In this document: one piece after another, positions 1 to 9,056 of the stretch
Numbering within the stretch: position 1 is the stretch's first letter
How the letters are laid out: each line of letters opens with the position of its first letter
NCBI GenBank assembly: GCA_009776735.1
Contig: WRNG01000003.1
Location: 1-51,098 of the forward strand
Source of the DNA: Dehalococcoidia bacterium
GTDB taxonomy: Bacteria > Chloroflexota > Dehalococcoidia > Dehalococcoidales > UBA1222
Direction of reading: 5' to 3'
Length of the DNA: 51,098 bases
Notes under the pieces: model-generated
The model's input: only the letters and a program-made list of their open reading frames with translations
The model's database searches: none
What the model was told of the DNA's origin: nothing
Program-made: the position numbers and the translations under genes

Positions 1-843
1 GCTGATATGGTATTTGTAACCGCAGGGATGGGTGGCGGAACCGGCACCGGTTCCGCGCCGGTAGTTGCTCAAATCGCCAAAGAATCCGGGGCACTCACAA
101 TTGCTGTCGTTACAAAGCCGTTCTCTTTTGAAGGTGCCCATCGTATGCAAGTTGCTCAGGAGGGTGTTAGCCGTTTATTGGGCAAGGTGGATACACTTAT
201 CATCATTCCCAATGATCGTTTACTAGATTTATGCGATCCCAAGACCGGAGTTGATGCCGCGTTCAAGATGGCAGATGATGTCTTGCGTCATGGTGTTCAA
301 GCAATCTCCGAGGTCATTACGGTTCCTGGTATGATTAACTTAGACTTTGCTGATGTGAAAGCTGTCATGAAAGATGCCGGTCCCGCTTGGATGTCGATCG
401 GGCGAGGAACAGGAAAGAATCGCGCTATCGATGCCGCTCATTCCGCTTTGGCCAGCCCACTGTTGGATGTGACTATCGAAGGTTCCAAGGGGGTTTTGTT
501 TAATATTGTCGGAGGCGTTGACCTGACGCTCTTTGAGGTTAATGAAGCCGCGCAGGTGATTAGGGAAGCAGTAGACCCGGATGCCAATATAATTTTTGGC
601 GTAGCTTCGGATGCCTCGATGGGAAATGATGTTCGCATTACGCTTGTAGCTACCGGATTTGTGAACAAGACTGAGGCTTCTTCAAAGGATGATGATGAAT
701 TTACCAAAAAGCTCAGAAACATCAAAACAGAAGAAGAATTGGATATGCCTTCATTTCTACGTCGCTGGAATAAAATTGGTTCCCAGAATCGGCGAACTAT
801 TCCTCAGGAGCAGATATCTCGCCAACAGACACGTTCTTATTAA
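1..843 (+). CDS. ftsZ: Cell division protein FtsZ (5' truncated by window edge)
   Basis: Frame is open from base 1; [20 protein letters not shown] tubulin/FtsZ signature and IIPNDRLL motif. Confidence 0.97.
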   Translation, partial: ADMVFVTAGMGGGTGTGSAPVVAQIAKESGALTIAVVTKPFSFEGAHRMQVAQEGVSRLLGKVDTLIIIPNDRLLDLCDPKTGVDAAFKMADDVLRHGVQAISEVITVPGMINLDFADVKAVMKDAGPAWMSIGRGTGKNRAIDAAHSALASPLLDVTIEGSKGVLFNIVGGVDLTLFEVNEAAQVIREAVDPDANIIFGVASDASMGNDVRITLVATGFVNKTEASSKDDDEFTKKLRNIKTEEELDMPSFLRRWNKIGSQNRRTIPQEQISRQQTRSY

Positions 844-874
844 TTTATGAATTAGATAATGGTATTGACCCGAT

Positions 875-912
875 AAGGAGACGCTGAAATTTTTTGGCGT
901 CTCCTTTTTTTT
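875..912 (+). terminator. Rho-independent terminator after ftsZ
   Basis: Inverted repeat aaggagacgc...gcgtctcctt followed by a T run. Confidence 0.8.
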
Positions 913-976
913 GAGATTTTTTTCGATACAACTTATTTTAATCCATTTGTTATGCCTTCAGACCCGTTAATTCTCG

Positions 977-1031
977 TTGACTTCCACTATCTATTGTGGT
1001 AATTTATTGGGCGCAACACAATATGTAGTAG
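977..1031 (+). promoter_or_regulatory. nrdR promoter with two NrdR-box-like operators
   Basis: TTGACT (977-982), 17-bp spacer, TAATTT (1000-1005); boxes CCACTATCTATTGTGG (984-999) and ACACAATATGTAGTAG (1016-1031), starts 32 bp apart. Confidence 0.65.
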
Positions 1032-1038
1032 TTATGTC

Positions 1039-1524
1039 ATGAAATGTCCTTATTGCGGTCAAGACGATTCCCGTGTGGTTGATTCTCGAGACACGCTGGA
1101 AAGCGTACGGAGAAGACGTGAATGTGTGGTATGTCAAGCACGTTTTACAACGTATGAAAAAATACAGCCGGTTTGTCTGTATGTTGTAAAAAAAGATCAG
1201 CGTCGCGAGGAGTTCAATAAAGAAAAGCTGCTTTCGGGTATTCGTAAAGCCTGCCAGAAACGTCCCTTGTCTCAAGAGGCGATAGAAACCTTGGGGGATG
1301 ATATTGAGACTGAACTACTGCAAATAGGCAAGGCTGAGGTTAGCTATTCCCTTATTGGTGATTTGGTAATGGCGCATCTTAAAAAACTGGATAATATTGC
1401 CTATATCCGTTTCGCCAGTGTGTACCGGGATTTTACAGACATCATTGATTTAAAACAGGAGGTGGATACACTGATTAACCACTATTCCCCGCCGGATAAC
1501 CAAATTATCCTGCCTATAAACTAG
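1039..1524 (+). CDS. nrdR: Transcriptional regulator NrdR
   Basis: MKCPYCGQDDSRVVDSR zinc ribbon, then an ATP-cone domain. Confidence 0.97.
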   Translation: MKCPYCGQDDSRVVDSRDTLESVRRRRECVVCQARFTTYEKIQPVCLYVVKKDQRREEFNKEKLLSGIRKACQKRPLSQEAIETLGDDIETELLQIGKAEVSYSLIGDLVMAHLKKLDNIAYIRFASVYRDFTDIIDLKQEVDTLINHYSPPDNQIILPIN

Positions 1525-1555
1525 TGGTGGTGTGGACTCAGTGTTGAGGTTTGAT

Positions 1556-4225
1556 ATGAGTAAAAATGGTATGTCCAACAAAGGAGCTGAACTGATTGAC
1601 AGCACACATATTGCCCGCGCTATTTTCAATGCCGCGTCGGCGATGGGTATTTCAGATAGGGACCGCATTGATCATATTACCAGGCAGGTTATTTCCCGCT
1701 TAGAACGCCCGGTGATACTACCTGGTTTAGAAGAATACATCCCTCAAGGTCATAACCAATTACTTACTCCGGCATATGAGTCTGATATTTTGGAGTTGGT
1801 TAAAGAGTTTCTTGCCACAGAGAAGCCGCCCAATGAAAGCGGCATTTCGCCAATCAGTTGCGGAGATAAGAAAATTGATGAGTTGCCAGCAGAGTGCTTT
1901 GCAGCCCATTCTACAACACTTGAAACAAAAAGGAATTCAAATAAGGAGACGCCCGTTATGCCAGCCATGCCTGAATTAAAAACCCCTGCAACAATTAATG
2001 ACAATGCTCTTCGCGTACTGGAAAAACGCTATTTAATGAAGGATAAAACCGGTAGGATTATTGAAAGTCCCGAAGATTTATTTAAACGTGTCGCGCATAC
2101 GATTGCGGCTGCTGAAAAGAAGCATAACCCAAATGCCGATGTCAAGAGTTGGGAGGATAAATTCTTTGCCACAATGTCAGCCTTGGAGTTTCTCCCCAAT
2201 TCTCCCACCCTTATGAATGCCGGACGTGAACTAGGACAACTATCGGCTTGTTTCGTACTTCCCATTGAAGACTCTATGGAGTCGATTTTTGAAGCGGTGA
2301 AGAATACGGCTTTGATTCATAAAAGCGGAGGAGGCACGGGTTTTTCTTTCTCGCATCTGCGACCGGAAACAGACAGGGTGGGGACAACCGGCGGTGTGGC
2401 CAGTGGTCCGGTGTCTTTTATGCGAGCTTTTGATGTGGCTACCGATGTTATAAAACAAGGCGGCACGCGACGTGGTGCCAATATGGCTATCTTAAATGTT
2501 ACGCACCCCGATATTTATCGGTTCATTACTTCTAAAGAGGATATGCTCTCTCTTACCAATTTTAACATCTCAGTTGCTGTTACCACTGGTTTTATGCAAG
2601 CAGTAAAAGACGGAACGGATTATGAGTTAATCAATCCGCGCACCAAAGAGCCGGCGGGGAAGCAAAATGCCAGAGAAGTGTTTGATAAAATGGTGGAGCT
2701 GGCTTGGAAGACCGGTGACCCGGGCGTGATATTTATTGATCGTATAAACCAAGATAACCCTACTCCTAATCTGGGAAATATTGAGAGCACTAACCCCTGC
2801 GGAGAACAGCCGCTACTCCCATATGAGAGTTGTAATTTAGGCTCCATTAATCTGTCGCGTATGATTAAAATTAATGGAAAGGCAGAAATAGATTTTGCCA
2901 AGCTGGAGAATACAGTAAAACTGGCGTTGCGTTTCTTGGACAACGTTATTGACGTCAATCGGTTCCCGCTTCCGGCAATTGGTGAAATGACGCAGCGCAC
3001 GAGAAAAATCGGTTTAGGTGTGATGGGCTTTGCTGATATGCTTATACAGCTAGGCATTCCGTATAACTCTGAGGAAGCTCTTGATGTGGCTGAGGCAGTT
3101 ATGGGCACAATAAACGATATAGCGCATAAAACTTCTATTGAATTGGGCGAGGAGCGTGGGGAATTCCCCGCTTTTGAGGGCAGCGTTTATGACAAGCCTA
3201 ATGCTGCCAAAGTGCGCAATGCTTCTTGTACTACGATCGCTCCAACCGGAACACTTTCAATTATTGCTGGTTGTTCGGGCGGTATTGAGCCGGTTTTTGC
3301 CTTGTCTTTCACGAGAAACATTCTTGATGGTGCGAAATTTATTGAGGTGAATCCTTATTTTGAGGATGCCGCACGTAAGGGAGGGTTTTATTCTGAGGAA
3401 CTTATGCAGAGGCTGGCTGAAGGGGAACACTTGAAAGATATGGAGGAAGTGCCCGATAGTATTAAACGAGTTTTTGTGACGGCACATGATATTAGTGTTG
3501 AGTGGCACGTGCGTATGCAGTCAGCATTCCAGCATCATACCGATAATGCGGTTTCCAAAACGGTAAACTTTCCCAAAGAGGCCACTATTGAAGATGTGTA
3601 TAAAGTATATATGATGGCCTATGAAGAAAAATTGAAGGGCGTTACAATTTATCGTGACGGAAGTCGTGACGGACAAGTATTAACAACCGGAAATGGTGGA
3701 GTTAAAGAGGAAAAAACAGTCGTTAGGGGGGAGAACGCGCAGTTATCGCCGCGTAAACGTTCTAAGGTCACGAGAGGTTTTACCGAACGTGTAACAACAG
3801 GGTGTGGCTATATTTATGTTACCGTTAACTCGGATGAATACGGAATCTGTGAGGTTTTTTCTCATCTTGGTAAGACTGGAGGATGTGCGGCGGCACAATT
3901 GGAATCAGCCTGTCGGTTGATCTCGCTTGGACTGCGTTCGGGAATTGACGTAAATTCATTGGTCAAACAGCTTAAAGGCATTCGGTGTCCTTCTATTGCC
4001 TGGGAGAACGGCAAGTCAATCCTGTCCTGTGCCGACGCGATTGCCGGAGTATTAGAACGTCAAGCTGTTCTTGCTCAAGGAGAAGATGAGGGCATAAATA
4101 CTCCCATAACCCAGGATTTGGGATTAGTGAAAAATGTGGCTGGGCAATGCCCGGAATGCACCAGTTTGCTTTCATACCAGGAAGGGTGTTTGGTATGTCC
4201 GAGTTGCGGTTATACTAAATGCTAA
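1556..4225 (+). CDS. nrdJ: Adenosylcobalamin-dependent (class II) ribonucleoside-diphosphate reductase
   Basis: FLPNSPTLMNAGRELGQLSACFVLPIEDSM, NPCGEQPLLPYESCNLGSINL; C-terminal TSCPD-like region and CPECTSLLSYQEGCLVCPSCG zinc ribbon. ORF extends to GTG at 1532; ATG 1556 follows gagg. Confidence 0.95.
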   Translation: MSKNGMSNKGAELIDSTHIARAIFNAASAMGISDRDRIDHITRQVISRLERPVILPGLEEYIPQGHNQLLTPAYESDILELVKEFLATEKPPNESGISPISCGDKKIDELPAECFAAHSTTLETKRNSNKETPVMPAMPELKTPATINDNALRVLEKRYLMKDKTGRIIESPEDLFKRVAHTIAAAEKKHNPNADVKSWEDKFFATMSALEFLPNSPTLMNAGRELGQLSACFVLPIEDSMESIFEAVKNTALIHKSGGGTGFSFSHLRPETDRVGTTGGVASGPVSFMRAFDVATDVIKQGGTRRGANMAILNVTHPDIYRFITSKEDMLSLTNFNISVAVTTGFMQAVKDGTDYELINPRTKEPAGKQNAREVFDKMVELAWKTGDPGVIFIDRINQDNPTPNLGNIESTNPCGEQPLLPYESCNLGSINLSRMIKINGKAEIDFAKLENTVKLALRFLDNVIDVNRFPLPAIGEMTQRTRKIGLGVMGFADMLIQLGIPYNSEEALDVAEAVMGTINDIAHKTSIELGEERGEFPAFEGSVYDKPNAAKVRNASCTTIAPTGTLSIIAGCSGGIEPVFALSFTRNILDGAKFIEVNPYFEDAARKGGFYSEELMQRLAEGEHLKDMEEVPDSIKRVFVTAHDISVEWHVRMQSAFQHHTDNAVSKTVNFPKEATIEDVYKVYMMAYEEKLKGVTIYRDGSRDGQVLTTGNGGVKEEKTVVRGENAQLSPRKRSKVTRGFTERVTTGCGYIYVTVNSDEYGICEVFSHLGKTGGCAAAQLESACRLISLGLRSGIDVNSLVKQLKGIRCPSIAWENGKSILSCADAIAGVLERQAVLAQGEDEGINTPITQDLGLVKNVAGQCPECTSLLSYQEGCLVCPSCGYTKC

Positions 4226-4283
4226 TATCGGCAAACGAAATCAACTGAAAGGAGCGCATATTATCAACAGAGACGAACGGGTA

Positions 4284-5015
4284 ATGGTATTTATTGATGG
4301 CTCAAATATGTATCACTCATTAAAAGCCTTTTTTAAACGCACCGATCTTGATTTAGCCTTATTCAGTCGTAAGCTGATAGAAAAACGACATTTGGTGCGT
4401 ATGTATTATTACAATGCGGTAGTAGGAAAACAGGAAGAGCCGGAGCGTTTCAAAGATCAAGAAAAATTTTTTAAGAGCGTGTCTACGATTCCTTATACCG
4501 AACTGCGCTTGGGACGGTTGGTGTATACCAACCAGTGGCCTGGCAGTCCGCCATTTGAAAAGGGGGTGGACGTTCAACTTGCTACCGATATGATTACACA
4601 TGCTTTTAAAAATAACTTTGATGTAGCCATTCTAGTGGCAGGCGATAATGATTTTGTTGGTGCGATACAGGCCGTCAAAGACAACGGAAAACATGTTGAA
4701 GTAGCTCTATTCGGACAGGAGCGTACATCACGCCAACTTAGGGACGCTGCCGATAGGATTATCACGCTTGATGGGCGTATAATGCGGGGTTGTTGGAAGG
4801 GGCCGCAATCAAGCCAGGGTAATTCCAAACCTCGATTAAAACCGGTTAGTACTAATAACAACACCAAATTTCATTCTAACCGGAGTGGACAACACTCCGA
4901 ACCGTATTATGCCGAGCATTTAAAACCGGCGAATGAAATCCATGACGACGTGAATGAAAATGGGCAAGAGATTTTACCTCTGAATTCTTGGCATAATCCG
5001 TACAATGGACCTTGA
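4284..5015 (+). CDS. NYN/LabA (DUF88) family PIN-like protein
   Basis: MVFIDGSNMYHSLK...VDVQLATDMITHAFKNNFDVAILVAGDNDFVGAIQAVKDNGKHVEV; start uncertain, may lie slightly upstream near 4259. Confidence 0.85.
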   Translation: MVFIDGSNMYHSLKAFFKRTDLDLALFSRKLIEKRHLVRMYYYNAVVGKQEEPERFKDQEKFFKSVSTIPYTELRLGRLVYTNQWPGSPPFEKGVDVQLATDMITHAFKNNFDVAILVAGDNDFVGAIQAVKDNGKHVEVALFGQERTSRQLRDAADRIITLDGRIMRGCWKGPQSSQGNSKPRLKPVSTNNNTKFHSNRSGQHSEPYYAEHLKPANEIHDDVNENGQEILPLNSWHNPYNGP

Positions 5016-5153
5016 CACTCCCCATAACTCAAATCAAATGATTCCTGATTCAACGCCCATAGAGTAGCGTCTTACATGAACTCCAAAGCGCGTTGCGATA
5101 ACCTGAGCAGAACTGTTTTCTTTGTCGCATATTGAAAACATAAGCGGGATAAC

Positions 5154-6719
5154 ATGAGTAGCAGACAGGGAAGTAAAAGTAACAGCCGACTATCTGGCCG
5201 TGCCGATTTTTTCAGCGGGGGGCGTTTGCGTGAGGAGGAGGGGGTAGTCATTCGTGACTGGGGAGGGCGTTATCCCATTGCCATAATCTATCCAAACAAA
5301 TATTTTATTGGCATGTCGAATCTAGGTATACAGGCGCTATATGGGTACCTAAATGCTTGTTCGGGAATAATTGGGGAAAGAGTGTTCTGGGAGAATGATG
5401 GCAAACCGCTCTTAAGTATTGAGTCATCACGTCCCTTGATGGATTTTGCCTGTCTGGCTTTCTCTTTCTCGTACGAATTGGATTACCTTAACCTGGCTGC
5501 TATCCTACGCGATGCAGGAATACCGCTTTGGGCCAAAGATCGAGGAGACAATCACCCACTGCTTATTGCCGGAGGCCCTTGTATTACTGCCAATCCGTCT
5601 CCGGTAGCTCCTTTTTTTGATGTATTGTGTATTGGCGAGGCGGAAGCAATCCTACCCGACGTATTACCAATTTTATCTGAGGGCTTGGGACGAATCGAGT
5701 TGTTAACTAGGTTGAACTCCGTGCCGGGATTATGTGTACCATCCCTAGCCAATAGACGAACTATTCAACGTCGATGGTTAAAATCAATTAATGAATATCC
5801 GACGCATTCTGTTGTTCTTACTCGTGACACTGAATTGGGAGACTTATATCTAATTGAGGTAGAGCGCGGATGTAGTGCTTACTGCAATTTTTGTTTGGTC
5901 AGTAGAATATTCTGCCCGTTGCGGTTTCATTCCTATGATTCTTTGATACGGCAAGTGTGCGAGGGGCTCAAATATCGTACGCGGATCGGATTGGTGGGTC
6001 CAGTGGTAACCGATCATCCACAGATTGAGGATTTACTTGACGCAATACTGAAACTTGGAGCTGGTTTTTCTGTCAGTTCCATGCGTATAAAGAGCTTAAC
6101 AGAGTCGTTGTTAGGCAAAATGGTGTGTGGAGGGGTTAATTCTATCGCTCTTGCTCCTGAGGCAGGTTCGGATCGTCTTCGTTACGTAATTCGTAAAGGG
6201 TTTGACGAGAAGGAAATAATGAGCGCAATTGATATGGTGGCAAAACACCCTTTTAAACGTTTGAAATTATATTTTATGGTCGGGCTTCCTTCAGAAACCA
6301 CAGAAGACGTGGCATCCATTGTGGATTTGGCCCTGAAGTGTCAGAAACGCCTTGACAGTAAAAAACAAGGCTGTCGGATAAGACTAAACATAGCGCCATT
6401 TGTCCCTAAAGCTGGGACTCCTTTTCAGCGGATGGGAATGATGGAAGAGTCAGTTTTAAGCGAACGTATAAACTATATACGTGATCACCTTAGCGGAGAA
6501 GGGTTGGAGGTTAATGCTGAGAGCCCTCAGTGGAGTCATGTTCAAGCAACTCTCTCACGAGGCGACTCTTCTTTGGCTGGCGCCTTAGCCGTGCTTGATA
6601 AAGTTTCTTTAGCAAATTGGCGAAGCGCAGGTAAGAAAATGGGGGTTAATCTAGCGCATTTCGCATTACAGACCTGGCAACAGCAAGAGAAGCTACCTTG
6701 GGGAATGATAAGGCTTTAG
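5154..6719 (+). CDS. Radical SAM protein with B12-binding-like N-terminal region
   Basis: ERGCSAYCNFCLVS (CxxxCxxC) motif; GGPCITANPSPVAPFFDVLCIGEAE typical of the B12-binding radical SAM superfamily. Confidence 0.88.
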   Translation: MSSRQGSKSNSRLSGRADFFSGGRLREEEGVVIRDWGGRYPIAIIYPNKYFIGMSNLGIQALYGYLNACSGIIGERVFWENDGKPLLSIESSRPLMDFACLAFSFSYELDYLNLAAILRDAGIPLWAKDRGDNHPLLIAGGPCITANPSPVAPFFDVLCIGEAEAILPDVLPILSEGLGRIELLTRLNSVPGLCVPSLANRRTIQRRWLKSINEYPTHSVVLTRDTELGDLYLIEVERGCSAYCNFCLVSRIFCPLRFHSYDSLIRQVCEGLKYRTRIGLVGPVVTDHPQIEDLLDAILKLGAGFSVSSMRIKSLTESLLGKMVCGGVNSIALAPEAGSDRLRYVIRKGFDEKEIMSAIDMVAKHPFKRLKLYFMVGLPSETTEDVASIVDLALKCQKRLDSKKQGCRIRLNIAPFVPKAGTPFQRMGMMEESVLSERINYIRDHLSGEGLEVNAESPQWSHVQATLSRGDSSLAGALAVLDKVSLANWRSAGKKMGVNLAHFALQTWQQQEKLPWGMIRL

Positions 6720-6738
6720 GGAGTATAAACTGCTTATC

Positions 6739-7191
6739 TTAATTTCCAAGTAGTTCGTTGACAATGAGGTTCACTTCTTGTCCATCGGCCTTGCCTCTAA
6801 CCATGGGCATCAGCTTTGGCATAAGCTTGTTTTTTTCATGCGGACCTTGGCAACCAGTTTCGGCAATCAGTTGTTTTACAAGAGAAGTGATTTCATCTCG
6901 GCTCATTTGCGTAGGGAGGTAACTTTTCAAGATGTTCATTTCAGCTTCTTCCTTGGCGGCTAACTCAGGACGATTTGCCGAACTAAATGCTGCAATACTT
7001 TCACGCCGTTGTTTTATTTCTTTGGAGATAACACCATGTATTTCGCTATCGGTTAGAGTAGCTCGTTTAGCTATTTCTGAATAATTGATGGACGAGAGAA
7101 GCATTCGAATCACCGAGCAACGCAAAGTGTCTCCACTACGCAAAGCTTGTTTTAAATCATCATTGAACTTTGTTTTAAGAGAGATCTCCAT
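6739..7191 (-). CDS. GatB/YqeY domain-containing protein
   Basis: MEISLKTKFNDDLKQALRSGDTLRCSVIRMLLSSINYSEI...ILKSYLPTQMSRDEI. Confidence 0.9.
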   Translation of the reverse strand: MEISLKTKFNDDLKQALRSGDTLRCSVIRMLLSSINYSEIAKRATLTDSEIHGVISKEIKQRRESIAAFSSANRPELAAKEEAEMNILKSYLPTQMSRDEITSLVKQLIAETGCQGPHEKNKLMPKLMPMVRGKADGQEVNLIVNELLGN

Positions 7192-7607
7192 CCCCGTGCT
7201 CCTTGAATACTTTTTAGTTTTGTAACTTGACCAGAAAAACCTTCGTTAGCCATGATAAGTATATGAACTCATCACAATTTTATTCTAGATGACTGTTCGT
7301 GTCAAAGCATTATTGTGGGTGCGGTGAAATCATTGTGCATGTTCGGAAAACCAATTTGTAGTAGAATAACTCAGATGTAGTTATTCTTTTTCGTGGTACT
7401 CCTTACCTTCCGTGAAGAGGCTCTCTTGGCGATATCCATGCCGCGGCCAAAGAAAAGACCGCTACTAGGAATCTTGAGCGCATCGCCAGCAAGACTGACA
7501 GAGGCTTGGAACGGGAAGCAAAAGGTAAGTCTTTTCGCACAAACTGGCGGAGCTTAATTGTTAACATTTGCAAACATTTGTGCCACGACCAATGAATTGG
7601 GATAAAG

Positions 7608-8177
7608 ATGGGTTTATTAGAGTTTTTGCTGTTGGCCATAGGGTTGTCCATGGATGCTTTCGCAGTAGCAATATGTATCGGATTGTCATATGCCCGTGTC
7701 CATGTGAAAACAGCAGTAATTGTCGGCTTATACTTCGCTACTTTTCAAGCCATTATGCCATTAATTGGCTATATGATTGCAATATTATTTGCCGACATGA
7801 TTATTATGGTTGACCATTGGATTGCTTTCGGATTGCTTTGCTTTCTCGGGGCTAAAATGATTGTTAGTAGCTTCAAAAAAGAGAGAGAGCCTTTTAAACA
7901 GTTTACTTTAGTACCATCACGTATGCTACCGCTTGCTGTTGCTACAAGTATTGATGCTTTGGCAATTGGGATATCGTTTGCTTTCCTACATGTTAACGTT
8001 GTTTCAGCTGTTTTGCTTATTGGTAGTATAACCTTTGTTATTTCAATAATGGGTGTAAAAATTGGAAGTATATTTGGTGGAAGGTTTAAATCAAAAGCAG
8101 AACTTGTTGGCGGGGTTATTTTGGTGTTGATAGGACTAAAGATACTACTTAGTCATTTAGAAATAATCAGTTTCTAA
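7608..8177 (+). CDS. mntP: Manganese efflux pump MntP
   Basis: LLAIGLSMDAFAVAICIGLS and LAVATSIDALAIGISFAFL repeated motifs of the MntP/YebN family. Confidence 0.93.
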   Translation: MGLLEFLLLAIGLSMDAFAVAICIGLSYARVHVKTAVIVGLYFATFQAIMPLIGYMIAILFADMIIMVDHWIAFGLLCFLGAKMIVSSFKKEREPFKQFTLVPSRMLPLAVATSIDALAIGISFAFLHVNVVSAVLLIGSITFVISIMGVKIGSIFGGRFKSKAELVGGVILVLIGLKILLSHLEIISF

Positions 8178-8306
8178 TGCCAATGCTAAGGCTGCGTTAT
8201 GGGAGTTGTCGCCAACCATATTTTCAAGATATCTTTGTGCTATTTTATGCCTAATTATTGCTAATACTTTGCCATGCCTTTTGGTATAAGACGGCTCTAT
8301 GGGCAT
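8157..8306 (-). CDS. Small hypothetical ORF (49 aa), possibly a decayed gene
   Basis: MPIEPSYTKRHGKVLAIIRHKIAQRYLENMVGDNSHNAALALALETDYF; below ORF-track length cutoff; no family recognised. Confidence 0.25.
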   Translation of the reverse strand: MPIEPSYTKRHGKVLAIIRHKIAQRYLENMVGDNSHNAALALALETDYF

Positions 8307-8404
8307 CGTGGGGTCGGTTTTTGTTATAGTTTCCAGTTGAATCCAGCGTTAGGCATGGATTCGTTAGTTATGACCTCAATTTTGCTAGTTGTACATATCA
8401 TGAT

Positions 8405-8560
8405 TCAACCTCCTATTCTTTCGAGGACTTCTTTAGTATAGGCCTCTCCTTGTTCAGCTGCTTTGAGACACCATTTCATGGCTTCTTTATCATTTGGGGG
8501 GCTGTTGTGAAACCATTGTTAGCCTATTTCCTTGGCATAATAAGACTTTGACATTATTTA
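8405..8560 (-). pseudogene. Sel1-repeat protein remnant
   Basis: Minus-strand frame reads YYAKEIG*QWFHNSPPNDKEAMKWCLKAAEQGEAYTKEVLERIGG*; KEAMKWCLKAAEQGEA is Sel1-like; in-frame stop. Confidence 0.55.
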
Positions 8561-8583
8561 TTCCCTTCGATAGAGTATAAGAG

Positions 8584-8935
8584 ACCAAGCAATTCAGATG
8601 ATCGCTGGTTTTTTAAACGAGAGGAAAGTCCGAGCTCCACCAGGCATGATGCTGGATAACATCCAGGAGGGGTGACCCTACGGCACAGTGCCACAGAAAC
8701 AAACCGCCTTGGTTTTCCGAGGTAAGGGTGAAATGGCGAGGTAAGAGCTCACCGACGCACCGGGTGACCGGTCGGTCGGGCAAACCCCATCAGGAGCAAG
8801 ACCGAATAGGAGGATATAGGATGCCTGTCCTGTCCTCGGGTTGGTCGCATGAACATGGCGGTAACGCAGTGTCTAGATAGATGATCATCGCCCGCTTTTA
8901 GCGGGAACAGAACTCGGCTTATCGAATTGCTTGGT
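8584..8935 (+). ncRNA. rnpB: RNase P RNA, bacterial type A
   Basis: P1 pairing accaagcaattc/gaattgcttggt; conserved GAGGAAAGUCCGAGCUCC, ACAGAAA, GGUAAGGGUGAAA, AGAUAGAUGAUCAUC and ACAGAACUCGGCUUAU. Confidence 0.96.
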
Positions 8936-9056
8936 TATTCCTTGGTAAGGGTTTATTATGGAGAGGGAGCGTTTTGCCGTTCTCAAGTCATGTTGCTATG
9001 CTATTCCCAGATATTAATAACGCGAATTCTGCTGGTATTCAATGAAGGAGTTTACG

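Noticed and set aside
2620-3108. 162-aa minus-strand ORF
   Set aside because: Antisense to the nrdJ catalytic core.
4134-4283. N-terminal extension of the NYN protein overlapping nrdJ
   Set aside because: Encodes an out-of-frame reading of the nrdJ zinc ribbon; the conserved domain begins at MVFIDGSNMY and an RBS lies near 4250.
7380-7607. yybP-ykoY manganese riboswitch upstream of mntP
   Set aside because: A GCAAGAC-like motif is present, but the conserved GGGGAGUAG half and overall pairing are not convincingly found by eye.
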